Shown here in pieces: positions 21,330 through 32,416 of a DNA stretch of 64,000 nt. The stretch covers positions 90,919,705 through 90,983,704 of the forward strand of contig NC_071398.1 of assembly GCF_022682495.2 (NCBI RefSeq). The letters run 5' to 3'. Each line of letters begins with the position of its first letter. Position 1 is the stretch's first letter. The position numbers and the translations under genes are program-made. The notes beneath the pieces were generated by a model, which did no database searches, was not told the DNA's origin, and saw only the letters and a list, made by a program, of their open reading frames with translations. This DNA is from Desmodus rotundus. Taxonomy: Eukaryota; Chordata; Mammalia; Chiroptera; Phyllostomidae.

Positions 21330-21610
21330 CTCCCGTCACCCACAGGACAGCCAGTGGTCTAATTTCAGGTTTCTCCCAGCACCCTGGAAAGTGGCCTGAG
21401 GTCACGGCCCTGCATGGCCTGGATTCTGCTTGCCTTCCCCTGTCTCCTGAGCCTCTTCTGCACTGCAGGGCACTGCTCAGTACTCCACACTGTACCTCCC
21501 GTCTGCGCATTTGAACGCGTCCTTCCTTCCGCCTTGAAGACGGTTTCTCCTTTCTCTCCACCCAAGGAAATCTTACTTACTCTTTTTTAAAACAAACTTC
21601 AGCTAAGTTA
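21330..21610 (+). mobile_element. L2 LINE fragment
   Basis: Sense L2 order: GGCCCTGCATGGCCTGGATT (21406-21425), pyrimidine-rich coding remnants, TTCCTTCCGCCTTGAAGACG, and an AATCTTACTTACTC stretch. This corresponds to the C-terminal coding part of L2. Confidence 0.5.
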
Positions 21611-22359
21611 TACATATTCTTAAAAAGTCAGACCGATTTAAACCTTGTTATGGAAAATAGTGGTGCCCGGCCTTCCCCTCTCCCTCCTTCAAGCCCACTT
21701 CCAACAGGCACCCACTAGTGTTGCTCTGTGGAGATTCGCTTCCACCCCCCTAAATAACGTATGTCCACTGCCTGTCTCTCCATTTTCAGGGTTAGGAATC
21801 TCCAACCGCGTTCCCGCTCCGGAGGACAGGGTTTGCTCTCCTCTGCACCTCCCTTCCCACCCCCGCAGCTGCCCTCTCCTGGGTCTCCCAGAGACTCACA
21901 CCATCGGTTTTGGTTAGATCAGTACGCCGTGTTTCCATGACCGTGGCTGCGCTCACAGCATGCTCGTGTAGGACAGCACAATCACACTTCCTTCCTGGCA
22001 CCGCTTTTCATTTTCCCTGGAGTTGATAATCGTCTCGGTTTTTCATTTGTTTCGTCTGTTTGCCCACCACGGATTCCTGCCTAGAACGTTCTCCCTTAAG
22101 TGTAAATGTCCTCTCCATATATTCCCACACGTCGGGTGCTTTACCAAGTTCATCCTTCTGAATGTGGCGCCCCCCTCTGTACTGCCTGCACCTCAGGTGT
22201 ATTGGGCAGCTGTCTTTGTGATGACTTCGTCCTCCTCCTCACCCTGGAAGTTCCTCCCCCTTTCCTGCGCTGGAACCCTTGCTTCCTGCAACTCAAGTCT
22301 TCCTACTGTGCTCCTCTCGTTTGCCAGACCACATCCTGAAATAGCTTCCTGAGAAAGTA
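21611..22359. other. Unassigned DNA
   Basis: C-rich, gene-free as far as I can see. Open frames on both strands overlap and lack domains. Confidence 0.4.
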
Positions 22360-23160
22360 CGTGGGAGGGGTTAATTTTTGAAAACATGCATGTCCAGGAA
22401 TGTGTGTGTTCTACTCTGACGTTTGATTGATCGTCTGGCCGTGTATGGAATTCTGGGTTGGGAATTATTTTCCTCCAGACTGTCGAAGGCATTGCTCCAG
22501 GCTTTTAGCTTCCAGGGCTATTGCCAGTGAATTGGTGGTAAGGGCAGAGGAGAAATCTGAGCAAGTCTGGTGCCATTCTGGTTCTTGATCCCGTGCGGAA
22601 GGCCTCCTGGAAGCAGGTGGGATCTTCTACACCTGGTACTCTGAAATTTTAGGGTGATGTGCCTTGGTGTGAGTACATGCTCTCCCACTGCACTGGCCTG
22701 GATGCACTCTAATTATCCAGCACTTAAGAGTTTTTGAGGTCTGGGCAATTTTCTTGAATTAGTTATTTGATAATATCTGTTTACACCATTCTTTTTTTTT
22801 TTTTCTTAGTATTCCTGGGTTATTTTTCTAATTTCATTCTTTTATTCTTTTTTATACCTCTTGTACTTTGGTCCTTTTCTCTGGAAGATTTCTTCAACTT
22901 ATCTTCCACATGTTTGATTCTTCATGCTTTGCATGTCCAAGAGTTCTTTATTTTTTGGTTCTTGGAATGCCCACCCTTCTTTGTGGAGTATCCTGCTTCT
23001 GTTTCACCAATAAAATTCTTTCTCTTTTAGGAATATTGAAAATGTATATAATTTTATAGGACTTTTTTCCCTTGAATTTTTTTGTTTTTCTTCTAAATTG
23101 CTTTTTCCTTTATTTTTTTAAAATTGCTGTTTGTTTTTGCCTTTGATATGTGAGGCTTTT
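22360..23160 (-). mobile_element. Old L1 5'-region fragment, antisense
   Basis: Landmarks are TGGAATTCTGGGTTGGGAAT (22446-22465), AAGGCATTGCTCCAGGCTTT, GATGTGCCTTGGTGTGAG (about 22655-22672), and GGGCAATTTTCTTGAATTAG. I recognise this order from the reverse complement of old L1 (L1M/HAL1-like) 5' regions. A T-rich run is at 22792-22804. Confidence 0.55.
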
Positions 23161-23664
23161 CTCAAACATCTGGCCAAGTCAGGTGGAGAGACAAAAGCAC
23201 ATTAGGGTCTTATTGCTTCTTAGACCAACGTTCAGCCCTTCCTTCTGCTTTCAGCTTCACCTTCACTGTTAGAGGAATCTCGCGACTCTCCGGGTTCTGC
23301 AGTGCAGTTACTTCCCCTGGCAGCCGAGCCTACTGCCGCCTCTGCTCTGCTGAGCCTGTCATCGAGTGCCCCTCTGCTTTTCCACTTCAAGGGAATGTGT
23401 TTGCCGTGACTTCCTTTCCTGTCCTCTTTGTCCTTAAAGATTCCTTTCTTTTAAAAAGTCCTTTATTGTCATTTCTAGTAGGGCTTAAGGAGTTCGTAGA
23501 GGTAACGTGCGTTCAGCCCACCAGTTTGAATAGAAGCACGCGGGAGTTTTTCCAGTCCTTGTGCACCGTGACCCTCTTCCCAACTACCCACCCCCACACC
23601 TCAGCGCCGGTGGCTTCCTGCTTTACAGCACTTCTGTTTGGGGCCTTGCACATACTTCTCTCTG

Positions 23665-23692
23665 CATGTGTGTGCATGTGTGTGTGTGTATG

Positions 23693-23724
<32 letters not shown>

Positions 23725-23728
23725 AACA
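23665..23728. repeat. (TG)n(TA)n compound microsatellite
   Basis: Interrupted TG repeats (to about 23690) pass into a pure TA run (about 23694-23715) and then ACACATATA. The open frames across it are artefacts of the repeat. Confidence 0.95.
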
Positions 23729-25119
23729 CGGTTACATAAGAAGTTGGGATCCTCTTCCCGGATTACAAACTGCTCCAGTGGAGAAGTCCTGTCATCTAAT
23801 TTTCCATCCTCAAGGTCCAGCACAAGACCAGGTGCCTGTGTGAATGCATGTCAAACAGAGTAGAAACTGGATGGTGTTTTTTGTAAGTAACTCAACTGTG
23901 GAGAGAGTTGTGCTGGAAGCAGAAAGCCCCTGAAAGAAAGTATTTTCCTAAATCCTCTTTCATCGTCCTCCCTGGGGGTGGGGAACTGCAGCACTGCAGG
24001 CTTAATCTTTCCTGAGGCGTTTCCTTCAGATGTGGGACATGCGGGGCTCGGTCACCTCCCTCAGAAACAGGGTCTGGAACCAAGGGTGTGGCCTTGGGAC
24101 ACGGGGTAAGTTGGATTGTTTTTGTCAATGAGTCAGGGTACCACGGTTCTGGAAGGGTGGGTGTTTATGATCATCAGCTCAGGTACTGGGGGGGACAGGG
24201 GGGTGATCAGGAGTGAGTGTTGTATCCTCCCAGCCCTCCGTGAATGCTCCTTGGCCCCAGAACACACTTCCCTAGCTTGTTCTAATGAAAGCCGAGACAC
24301 CCCAAACAGGGCTGGGTTGAAGAGCCTCTAGCAGCATGCAGACCCTTTAAGTGACATAAACAGAGGTCTGGTTAGGTGTCCCTGCCGGAATCCAGCCCAC
24401 AGCAATAGCATGGAACCACCCTCCTGGGGCTGACTTGGTCCGTATGTCCACCTCTTTCTACCAGGCAGAAAATCAAGAAGCACAACTCACACTGGGGACC
24501 AAGAAGCCACTCAGTAGTGGATTTACATGCTGGAACTGCGATCTTTCCATTGGAGAATCTAGACAGTGGCAAGTCAGCCTGGGGGAGCAGCCTGAACTAC
24601 CGAAGGTCCACGAAGTTAGGAAGGTCTCAGAAGCAAGTGCAGCTGGGAGGGGCCTGAAACCAGGCCGTGTGTGAACGGAAAGTGCTGGGCTCTGCTATTG
24701 GGCAGAATCCAAGATCCGAGGTACCAAAAGCACACCCCGGGGACCAATGACGTGCATCTAATTCTGATAGGTGAGGTGAGGATGGAAGGAGCCGGGGCTT
24801 AAAGAACCGGATCTGGGCCAAGCACCTAAGCTGGGCAGTGCTCTTCTCTGCTTAGCTCTCCTCACTTTATAGAAGGGCTGTTTCTAAAGACCCCAGCCTC
24901 GTATTAGCAGCTGGAGCCTCCTGCAGTCTGATACTTCATTTGCCCTGACAGCTCACCATTCCTGTGGTGACGGTGTTTAGGCAGGACCTGTCCAGAAGAG
25001 ATTGTAAGAGAGAACAAGTGAAGGGGGGGAAAGTTACCATCTTCTTAGTAGCAAGTCAGGATTATACATCCGCCTGGGGAAATAAACCTGTCAGGAATCC
25101 ATCGGCCGTCTGGGGTCAC

Positions 25120-25204
25120 TGACACGTGATAGGCTGGCACCGAATCCGGGCAGCCTCGCGGGCCGGGAAGGTTGACCGCTTTGACACGTGAGCTGTTGCA
25201 CGTG
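25120..25204. promoter_or_regulatory. Cluster of three CACGTG E-boxes
   Basis: Perfect palindromic E-boxes are at 25123-25128, 25185-25190 and 25199-25204. The first two share the 10-mer TGACACGTGA. The DNA between is CpG-containing and not an evident repeat. USF/TFE/MITF/CLOCK-type bHLH factors bind this core, but which if any acts here cannot be told. Confidence 0.45.
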
Positions 25205-25904
25205 CTGGCAGGGAGTGGGTGCTCAGAGCCAGGACAGCAGCTCCGGGAGGGGAGAAACGGTAGCTCTGGAACAGACGGGCATCACCCCTCCACCCCTTCT
25301 CTTCCCTGCCTTATTTTTATCTTCTCATAGATTTAAATGAATGAAATGTGGACGTGGATCTGGATGCTGCTGAATTCAGATACATGAGTTGCCCTTAGAA
25401 AACCCAGAGAATCTTAGAGGAAAAGTCAAAGGAGGCCAGGAACTTTCCTAGTGGCGTGTGTGACGCTCGGAGCTTTTTATAGCCCTTTGGGTGAAGAAGG
25501 CCCTGAGAGTCGTGGGTGCAGGAGCTCAGCCTCTTTGCCGCAGTCCTGGGCAGGGCAGTCACCCCCTCGAGGCTTTAGTTAGCACTCCGAAAGTGGGAAA
25601 AATAGTGGTAGGCCGGCTATGAATGCCACTCGAGGACACAGCGAGGTTCACGGAGAGCTTGGCACGGGAGTGCCCAACTCGTGCTCCAGAGTGTGGTCTT
25701 ATTACCGCGGTCGTGGCTAGAAGGCAGTGTGACATTCTGCCCTTCCTTGGTCACTCAGGGAGATTATCTAAATTGGTCAAGGAAATAAGTCTCCCAAAGA
25801 GAGTGGGGAGTAAACACTACTTCGAAGGTTGTAAGAATCCCCAGAGGAAACAGCTATGGAAGCATTTCATGAATGCTCGTATTCATTACTAGTACTATTT
25901 TTCT

Positions 25905-26155
25905 GAGAATCGGTGCAATGGGGTACACAGAACCAGAATGCGGGCGCACATGGGTTCCCGTTCCGGCTCCGCTCTACTTCCCACTTCGGACAAGTTCTTT
26001 AACCCTTGAGGCCCCGGGAGGCCTCCCTCTGTTAAGGTGGTACCATCAATACATACCTTGTAGGTGGCCACTAGGGTTTAGGAGGGAGAAACATAGGAAA
26101 ATAATTTTACCTAATACCTTGTGTATAGAAGGCATTCCTCAATGCACGTTAGCTT
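25905..26155 (+). mobile_element. MIR SINE, sense
   Basis: The order is CACATGGGTTCCCGTTCCGG, TTCGGACAAGTTCTTTAACC, TTGAGGCC, GGTGGTACCATCAATACATA and a terminal GAAGGCATTCCTCAATGCAC. It fits MIR in sense orientation, from the tRNA-derived B-box region through the 3' end. Confidence 0.7.
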
Positions 26156-27339
26156 CTTCCCTTCCCATAGTCTCTCTTCTGCTGCCCACTCAAGAACCTC
26201 TGATGCATAATTCATAACCCAGGTGCCAGAGCAGGAAAAAAATTGAGAGAAGACAGAATCAAGATCAAATAACACCTCAACAGGTCGGAGCACTGAGGCT
26301 GGAAAAAATAAGCTAAGATCACACACACACGGGTGTGTCTGCTGAGCACAGCCCACATCTCGGGCTCCTGCGACAGAGGCTCCTACCACACACCAGTCAC
26401 CGGAACTCATGGTCCCACTGGGGCCAGCACTGGCCAGCCCAACCCCGGGGCACTGGGTCCCATCTGGGAGTTGTGGTTTTTAAAAGGAGCACTGATACCC
26501 AAGAACCTCCTCAGGGTCATGGCCCGTGTGGGCAGCCCCACGAGGCACAGCTAAAGAATCGAGGCACTTTAGTAATAAAAACCAGGAGACTGCGGAAAAC
26601 CGCAACAGCTATTTATGTCATTTAAATGTTATTCTATGAAAGAGAGAAGAGTTGGGCATCGTGTCATACAGAAAATAACATAAATTTGGAAATTGCAAGG
26701 AGGCAGTTTTGACTCCTAAAATTTTTATTCACTCATACGTTCGTTCACTCGCCAACAAACGCTGACTGAACTGAGTGAGCACTGGGTGTGAGTCGTGTTC
26801 CCTGTGGGTGTGTATGCTGGTAAGTGTTTGATAACCAGCTCTCCAGAAAAAAAAAAATGCCTGGATTTATAGCATCTGCCAATCTCTGTGGTGTAAATGC
26901 CCCCACCATGGATGATAATGAGCTACCAAAGTACCCGTGGAACTGAGAAGAGGCGTGCCCGCCGGCTCTCCTGAGCTGGGCAGTGGGCTTCAGCACACCC
27001 CTGCTGCAGGCTCTGAGGCCGCAGAGCTCAGAGGCACAGTCCTACACAGACGAGACCTACAAGTCAGTAGAGGAAACCACTCCAATCCAGCTGTGACCTA
27101 GAAGTGCACCTGGTTCTGAGAGAGGACTCCAGTGTGACTGGGAGGGTGTGACTAAATGGGGGTGGCTGGGGGAACATCAGGGAGATTTGCCTTGGGACAG
27201 AGGAGCAGCAGTTACAAACAGGCATAACAGAGGGGAGGTGGTAACTCGCTCTACAAGTCGCCTGGCTTCATTGGAGTAGAGCCGGTACAGTTGACTCGGG
27301 AAGGCTCATACTGGTGGGAGCTAGAACACAATCACAAAT
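26156..27339. other. Unassigned DNA
   Basis: No gene or clear repeat. A short (AC)n run is near 26321-26330 and an A11 run near 26848-26858. Confidence 0.4.
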
Positions 27340-27620
27340 GTGAGCCTGTAGGCAAAGTTTTTAACAGGGGACTGATGTGGTGGTATTTGCATTTTAGAAA
27401 GTTCCATCTGAGGCGAGGATGGAAAAATGGATGCGTGAGGTCAAGGCTGGAGGTAGAGAGATCAGTTAGAAACATCCCTAGGTAACTGACAAAAGATGAT
27501 AATGGTGTGAAGGCAGTGACCCTGGCAAACCCAGAGAAGGGTCCACATCTACGTGATGTCAAAGAACATTAAAGTACACGGGACAAGATGACAACGACAG
27601 GGAACACAGGGTGTGGTTGT
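27340..27620 (-). mobile_element. L2 LINE fragment, antisense
   Basis: TTTTTAACAGGGGACTGATG (27358-27377), GCATTTTAGAAAGTTCCATC and then AGGCTGGAGGTAGAGAGATC follow the reverse complement of the L2 ORF C-terminal region. Confidence 0.6.
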
Positions 27621-27729
27621 GACAGATCTGCGAAGTAAGGGGGTAGGTGAGTTGGGGGGGCCTGCAGGTCCGTGGGTCGGAGGTAGGGGCACTCGTCTTG
27701 TTAGGAAAACCTTCTCACAAGAGCTTTGG

Positions 27730-27790
27730 AAACAGGAATTCCTGGACTCCACCCCTAGAGATTCTGCATTTTCAAAACACCCCAGGGGAA
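27730..27790 (+). mobile_element. MER5-like fragment
   Basis: CTGGACTCCACCCCTAGAGA followed by TTCTGCATTTTC resembles the interior of MER5A, a small hAT-Charlie MITE. Too short to be certain. Confidence 0.35.
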
Positions 27791-27799
27791 GGCTACTGG

Positions 27800-28240
27800 A
27801 CCCAGCTTTCATCTGTTCCCTTAAATGCTCACTGTGTGTCAGGCACCCGACTGGGCACCAGAGATGCTGCGGTGAATGAGACAAGCACCCTGCCTTCAGG
27901 AGAACCTTTAAGTCAAGAGAGACCAGGATAAACAAATAAAATAGTATAAAGAATAAACAATAATGTCTAGGTAACTATACAGTCGATGAGGAAAATACAG
28001 GGTAAGCGGATGGACTTGAATAGCAGGCGGGGATAGGACTGCTGTTTTAGGTGAGGTAGCTGGAGAGCCTTCTCTGAAGTGGCAGCATTCATCCCACAAC
28101 ACAAAAATAAATTAAAGCCTTAGAGAAACACTGCACTATGAAACGTGGGCAAGGCACCGAATGTAATGTAAACAGGGCAGGGACGGAGGGGTGGTAAGCT
28201 TTGGCCACAACTCAAAGCTCTGACTTGGGCGCCTGAGTGG
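27800..28240 (-). mobile_element. L2 LINE 3' region, antisense
   Basis: The start, TGCTCACTGTGTGTCAGGCA followed by CTGGGCACCAGAGATGC, is the reverse complement of the L2 3' end. It continues through the AAACAAATAAAATAG stretch and GGAGAGCCTTCTCTGAAGTGG in the expected antisense L2 order. Confidence 0.7.
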
Positions 28241-28359
28241 CGACGTCCCTCAAGCCAGCGAATATGTCAGAGCTCGTGGAACCAGGCTGGCTCAGGATGC
28301 AGATCTGGCAGACGTCAGGCTGTGGATGGTGGTTTAAGGCCTGAGAATGGAACCCAGGG

Positions 28360-28780
28360 GAGGACTCTGGGAAGGACAAAGAGGCAGCAGTCGGAGAAAT
28401 GGGAAGAAAACCAGGAGGCAGCATTGTGGTCAAGGGAAGAAGAGAGTTCAAGGAAGGACATCCAAACAGGTTCAGGGGCTGCGGGAGGTCAAGTGAGAGC
28501 AAGTTCAGGAGGATGGGGGCTGGGGGGAGGATGGAGTAGACCAAAGAGAGGAGCTGAAAAGTGGAGATGAAAGGAGGTTGGGGAAGTTGGGGGAAGTACT
28601 GGAGTGTGGAGTGTGGTTGAAGGGCACTGGGTTGAGGGAGAATTTTTCAGGTGGAGAGACTTGGACAGGTATGTGTGTTAAAGGGAAAGAGCCAGTGAGG
28701 AGAAATGAGAGGAATGGTTGGGACACTGACAGAGGAGGGAGACAGAGGTCCCTTCTCTGAGACTAGGGGGAAGGGTGGGT
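28360..28780 (-). mobile_element. L2 LINE fragment (upstream coding part), antisense
   Basis: A long purine-rich plus strand includes AACCAGGAGGCAGCATTGTG and GGAGGTCAAGTGAGAGCAAG. It resembles the antisense of the L2 ORF upstream of the preceding fragment. Several minus-strand frames are open only because of base composition. Confidence 0.45.
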
Positions 28781-29269
28781 GAGTGCCCCTGCAGGAATGA
28801 TTCTAAGCAAGTTTCGGAGAAAATGTATTGCCAACCTAAGGACTTTTATTTTGTTGTGAAGTGGAAGCTTAAGCCGTTTGCCAAGAGTGTGGGGTGGGCA
28901 GGGGGTCTCAGCAGAGTTGGGTAAAGTGGCAAAGTGTTGTAGAACTTGTCCTTGGAAATAGCTCAGTGAGGTGACAGGGCCAGGTGTGACAGCTGGCTGG
29001 TGACTCAGCTGAGGGAGAGGCCTTGCCTTTGAGGACCAGCAGTCTGCCCAGGGACATGTGTTCATCCAAGGCACTCCAGGAGGAGGGAGCTGGGTCGCTC
29101 TGGTGCTGGGGTTCTGCCCGTGAGTTTAGAGACAAGGAGGGGGAAATCAGTGCACCAACCAAGGAGGCTCTCAGTGCTTCTGGAAGGGAAACCTCTTGTC
29201 ACGGAGTGACCTTGTGGTCTAGCATTCCTGCTCTGGGTCTGAGCTGCTGTAAGGACTGCTTGCCTGCAA
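28781..29269. other. Unassigned DNA
   Basis: No gene is recognised. Possibly a continuation of L2 relics near 28840. Confidence 0.35.
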
Positions 29270-29375
29270 TTAATTACCCCAGGGCCTCTAACACCCTAGG
29301 GGCAGAGCCTAGGGCTCTGTAGTTTCATAAGCTTCCTAGATGATATTAATGTATACAAAAGTTTAACAACCGCTC
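29270..29375 (+). mobile_element. MER5A-like MITE fragment
   Basis: AATTACCCCAGGGCCTCTAA, then TTTCATAAGCTTCCTAGATG and a terminal AAAGTTTAACAACC match the 3' half of MER5A in sense orientation. The element is non-autonomous (hAT-Charlie). Confidence 0.55.
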
Positions 29376-30569
29376 CTTCCTCAGACCTAAAATCCCTCGA
29401 TAGCATCCTGATACATTTCTAGCCCCATCAAAACATCCCCAAATAACCCGGCCACGGGTCATGCTGTGGAGGGGAAGACTAATCATTTGTCTCCCAACCC
29501 CAGTGTAGACGTGCCAGGCCCTCGACCCACCCGCCTCCTACCCTGCCCCCTAGCGAGCTACGCGGAGATCCCAGGTGTGTCTGTCTTGTCGCTGCAGAAT
29601 CAGTGCTGAGAGCGGAGCCCTGGACCTCCGGCATCTTCCCGCAGGCCCCTCTGCAGCCCTGCAGCCCAGGCCTTTGCAGCAGGTTCCCTGGAGAGCTGGC
29701 AGGGCTCCGGCTGCCAACCCCTCTCTAAAGGAGCCCCTCCTCCAGGGCTACCTGTCCTTTCCCTGGCTTTGACACCCTTTTGCCCGGAGCTCCCGGTGAA
29801 TCCCCTCCTCCCAGCCGACCCTATAGCCCAAGAGAGAGCTGGAATTTAAAGCCAGAATTAATTAGGCAAATATCAGGCGGGTGTGAGTCACAGCAGCCCA
29901 GAGTATTTTAGTCCATTACAAATGGGAGCCCGCGCAGCGAGGCGGAGCCTGCGGCACCTGCCCCCACAGGGCTCACTTCGTAGCTGCAGCCGCCAGGGGG
30001 CGCCTTTCATGCACCCCGCGGGCCCCAGCTGGGACTCTGCGAGGGTGTGGGCGTGTGCGTAGGGAGTATGCGACCCTATCCCTCGGAGGGAATCTGTGCC
30101 AGAGTCTGTTTGGATAATTGGACGCTGACATAAACAACCAAGCCAAGGTAGAGACGTGCGTGGACTGTAAAATCGAAGCGTTCTCATTGTCTGGAAGGGG
30201 CGCAGCCAAAGGGAACGTTCTCAGAGGAAACCAGCAACCTGCCCGTCCTGAAAGTCTTCTCGATTTCTTTTCCAGACTCGGTGGGCTGTCATTCTCTCAG
30301 CTGGCGTGGGGGGAGGGGCCTGCAGGGAAGTGGCTGCGGTTTCTCGTGCGCGATGCCCTGGCTTACAACAAGGGCTGAGTCATTTTCTCCCCGCTCTGCC
30401 CCCGAAATCTGCCCCCTTCTACTTCCCCTGCCACCAGGCTCATCCCCCAGACCAAAAACTTGGAGGAGTCTTCAAGGTCCATTTTCCCACCTTTAATGAG
30501 TTGCATTCATTGATGCGGCAAAATTATTGAAAGCGGTATTATGTGCCATCCTGTTGATGAATAAATCTA
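29376..30569. other. Low-repeat, CpG-richer DNA with strong CTCF core
   Basis: This is the least repetitive stretch of the window, with a local rise in CpG at about 29920-30200. It contains an AP-1 site (TGAGTCA, 29884-29890), a TTAATTAG homeodomain-type core near 29858-29865, and a CTCF core at 29990-30003. I see no exon. The open frames here overlap on both strands and lack domains. An enhancer or insulator role is inference only. Confidence 0.45.
29990..30003 (+). promoter_or_regulatory. Strong candidate CTCF binding site
   Basis: CCGCCAGGGGGCGC, preceded by GCAG, differs from the core consensus CCASYAGRKGGCRS only at the third base (G for A), and the CAGGGGGCGC half is optimal. It lies in a CpG-containing, non-repetitive context, so methylation could influence binding. 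Confidence 0.7.
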
Positions 30570-30800
30570 CTGCGAATCCGGCTTTGGGTAGTTTTAATCT
30601 AGGAAAGAAATCAGGACATGCACATCCTGAAGTATAATAAAAAGTGGAGCGTGATGAAAGTACCATGAGAATGTGGGATAAGGGTCAGGAAGACTATGAT
30701 TATCGGAAGAAGTGGCAAGTTGGGAAGTCGGGAAGGCTTCTGGGAGGAGGTGGCATTTGAAGCATCTGGGCTTGCAAACCTGGCTGTCCAGGCAGAGGCT
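30570..30800 (-). mobile_element. L2 LINE fragment, antisense
   Basis: GGGTCAGGAAGACTATGATT, then GGGAAGGCTTCTGGGAGGAG and GTGGCATTTGAAGCATCTGG follow the antisense L2 pattern (GGAAGGCTTC.CTGAGGAGGTGACATTTGAG). Confidence 0.65.
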
Positions 30801-31469
30801 GGACCTCTTCTCTGAGCTGAGTTCGTAAGTGGCGGAGTTGGACCAGTGGAGAGCCCACTGCTCCTGAAATCCACTCCAGTGACGTTTACCCATTACATGG
30901 GGGTGGGGGGGTCCTCCATCAGGCAATTCAACCTAATGCAAGTTGCAGAGTACTAATGACACCCAGTTCCCAGCTGGGTCTGAGGAGGTGTCTTTCCTCA
31001 AAGAACTGACAAGAGCCCCAACCCGCACAGCCAAAGCTTCTCTGTGTCTCCCGTACTAGTGATGGCGCCATCGCCGCAGCCGCACACGCAAGACCTTTGG
31101 GTGGAGCCATCCCGCCTGCCCCGTCCCTTCTCACTCCCCACATCTAATTGATCACCAATTCGTGTTGGTTCTGCCTCATTAAAAACTCGATCAATATGTA
31201 TTTATTGGACATCTCTGTTAGGTTCTGGGAAACAAAGATGAATAAGGCACATTCTCGAGACACCCATGATTAATGAGGGGATCCAACTGGTAAACGAAAA
31301 AGATGGTGTAATGTTTCTGGGAGTAACATGCTCTGCCAGGCGTGTGCACAGGAGCGCAGGTGGCAGGGGTTCAGGACGGGCACGAACATGCAGTTTGCTG
31401 ATTCTTGCCCCTTCTCCATCCCCAATGCCACGTGTCCCATCAGGCTCTAAGCAGTGACAACTGGACAAT
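30801..31469. other. Unassigned DNA
   Basis: No gene is recognised. Frames on both strands overlap. Confidence 0.4.
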
Positions 31470-32010
31470 CGCAGAGCCTCTTACTGGTCTCCTTGTCTCC
31501 AAGCCTCCACCCATGTGTTTTCCATTCTGCTGCTGGATCTTAAAAAGGTGAATCCATTTACATACACACTTCACCCTCCTCAAAGCTCTTCAGTGGTTTC
31601 TGGTGGTTTAGAATAAAAGCTGAGCTCTAGGTCTAGCATACAAGGCTGGTAACAGTATGGGCCCTGCATGCCTTTTCAATCCTTTAATGGATACTCCCCC
31701 TTCCCCTAAAGCCCTGTTTACTCACTTGTAATTGCCTTTGCACATGTTATTCTCTACGTTAGGATCCACTCTCTATGTGTCTTCTCAAGGAAACACTACT
31801 TTTCTTTCCAGATTCTGTAACAGCTCTCCTCCTAGGCCATGCCCTATCGTCCTTGGGCACCACCACTGGCTTCATCCTTAGTCTTGTCTTGGTATTTGGA
31901 ACATCCCCTATCACCCTCATCTCTACTCTTCACTGCAATGGTCTGTTAGGCATCTTGTTCATCACTGGGCAGAAAACATCCTGCAGACCCGGGCCGTGTC
32001 TGTGCAGCCC
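31470..32010 (+). mobile_element. L2 LINE, sense, ORF C-terminal part to 3' end
   Basis: The order GGTCTCCTTGTCTCCAAGCC, CATTCTGCTGCTGGATCTTA, CACCCTCCTCAAAGCTCTTC, CAAGGCTGGTAACAGTATGG, TTGCCTTTGCACATGTTATTC and finally CACTGCAATGGTCTGTTAGG follows L2 from the reverse-transcriptase C-terminal region to the 3' UTR. About 540 bp. No intact frame. Confidence 0.75.
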
Positions 32011-32289
32011 AGGTGGCGTTTGTCACACAAATATAAGTATGTAACCTGAGAATACGTACATTCTCAGAACCATCTATGAATTGAGAAGGAAAGTTTGTCT
32101 GAATCAACGAGGCGACTGAAAGTATGGAAAGGTAATTTGGTGTTGACATTACCTTTTGATTTTTAAAGATGTTTTCTTCGTCTACAATTAACAGCAGATA
32201 ACGTGCGACGCCCTTACGGATAGAGCCAGTAGTTGGGAACCCTCAGGCCTCAGAGCATCCCCAGGGACATGGTATGGCCTGTCCTCCCT

Positions 32290-32406
32290 TTTCCAGGTCC
32301 GGCATTTGCCGCATAGCTTTGTGATTCGAGTAGTTTAATATCCTGGAGCCGTGGTTTCCCCATCTACATAATAATAATGATGAAGATGATGACGATAATA
32401 ATAATG
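32290..32406 (+). mobile_element. MIR 3' part ending in a trinucleotide repeat
   Basis: GCATTTGCCGCATAGCTTTG and TGGTTTCCCCATCTACATAA resemble the MIR core. It passes into an ATA/GAT trinucleotide repeat (about 32368-32406) grown from the MIR AATAATAATA stretch. Confidence 0.6.
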
Positions 32407-32416
32407 AGTTGAATAA

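Larger units (their letters stand above)
23161..25904. other. Unassigned DNA with microsatellite and E-box cluster
   Basis: There is no gene I can support. It contains the TG/TA microsatellite at 23665-23728, G-rich runs at about 24186-24204, and three CACGTG E-boxes between 25120 and 25204. A short MIR-like piece (about 25565-25622) lies near the end. Confidence 0.45.

Noticed and set aside
23513..23843. Open frames of 66-148 codons on both strands
   Set aside because: They run through the TG/TA microsatellite, which keeps frames open artificially (YIYIYIY and HTHTHT repeats).
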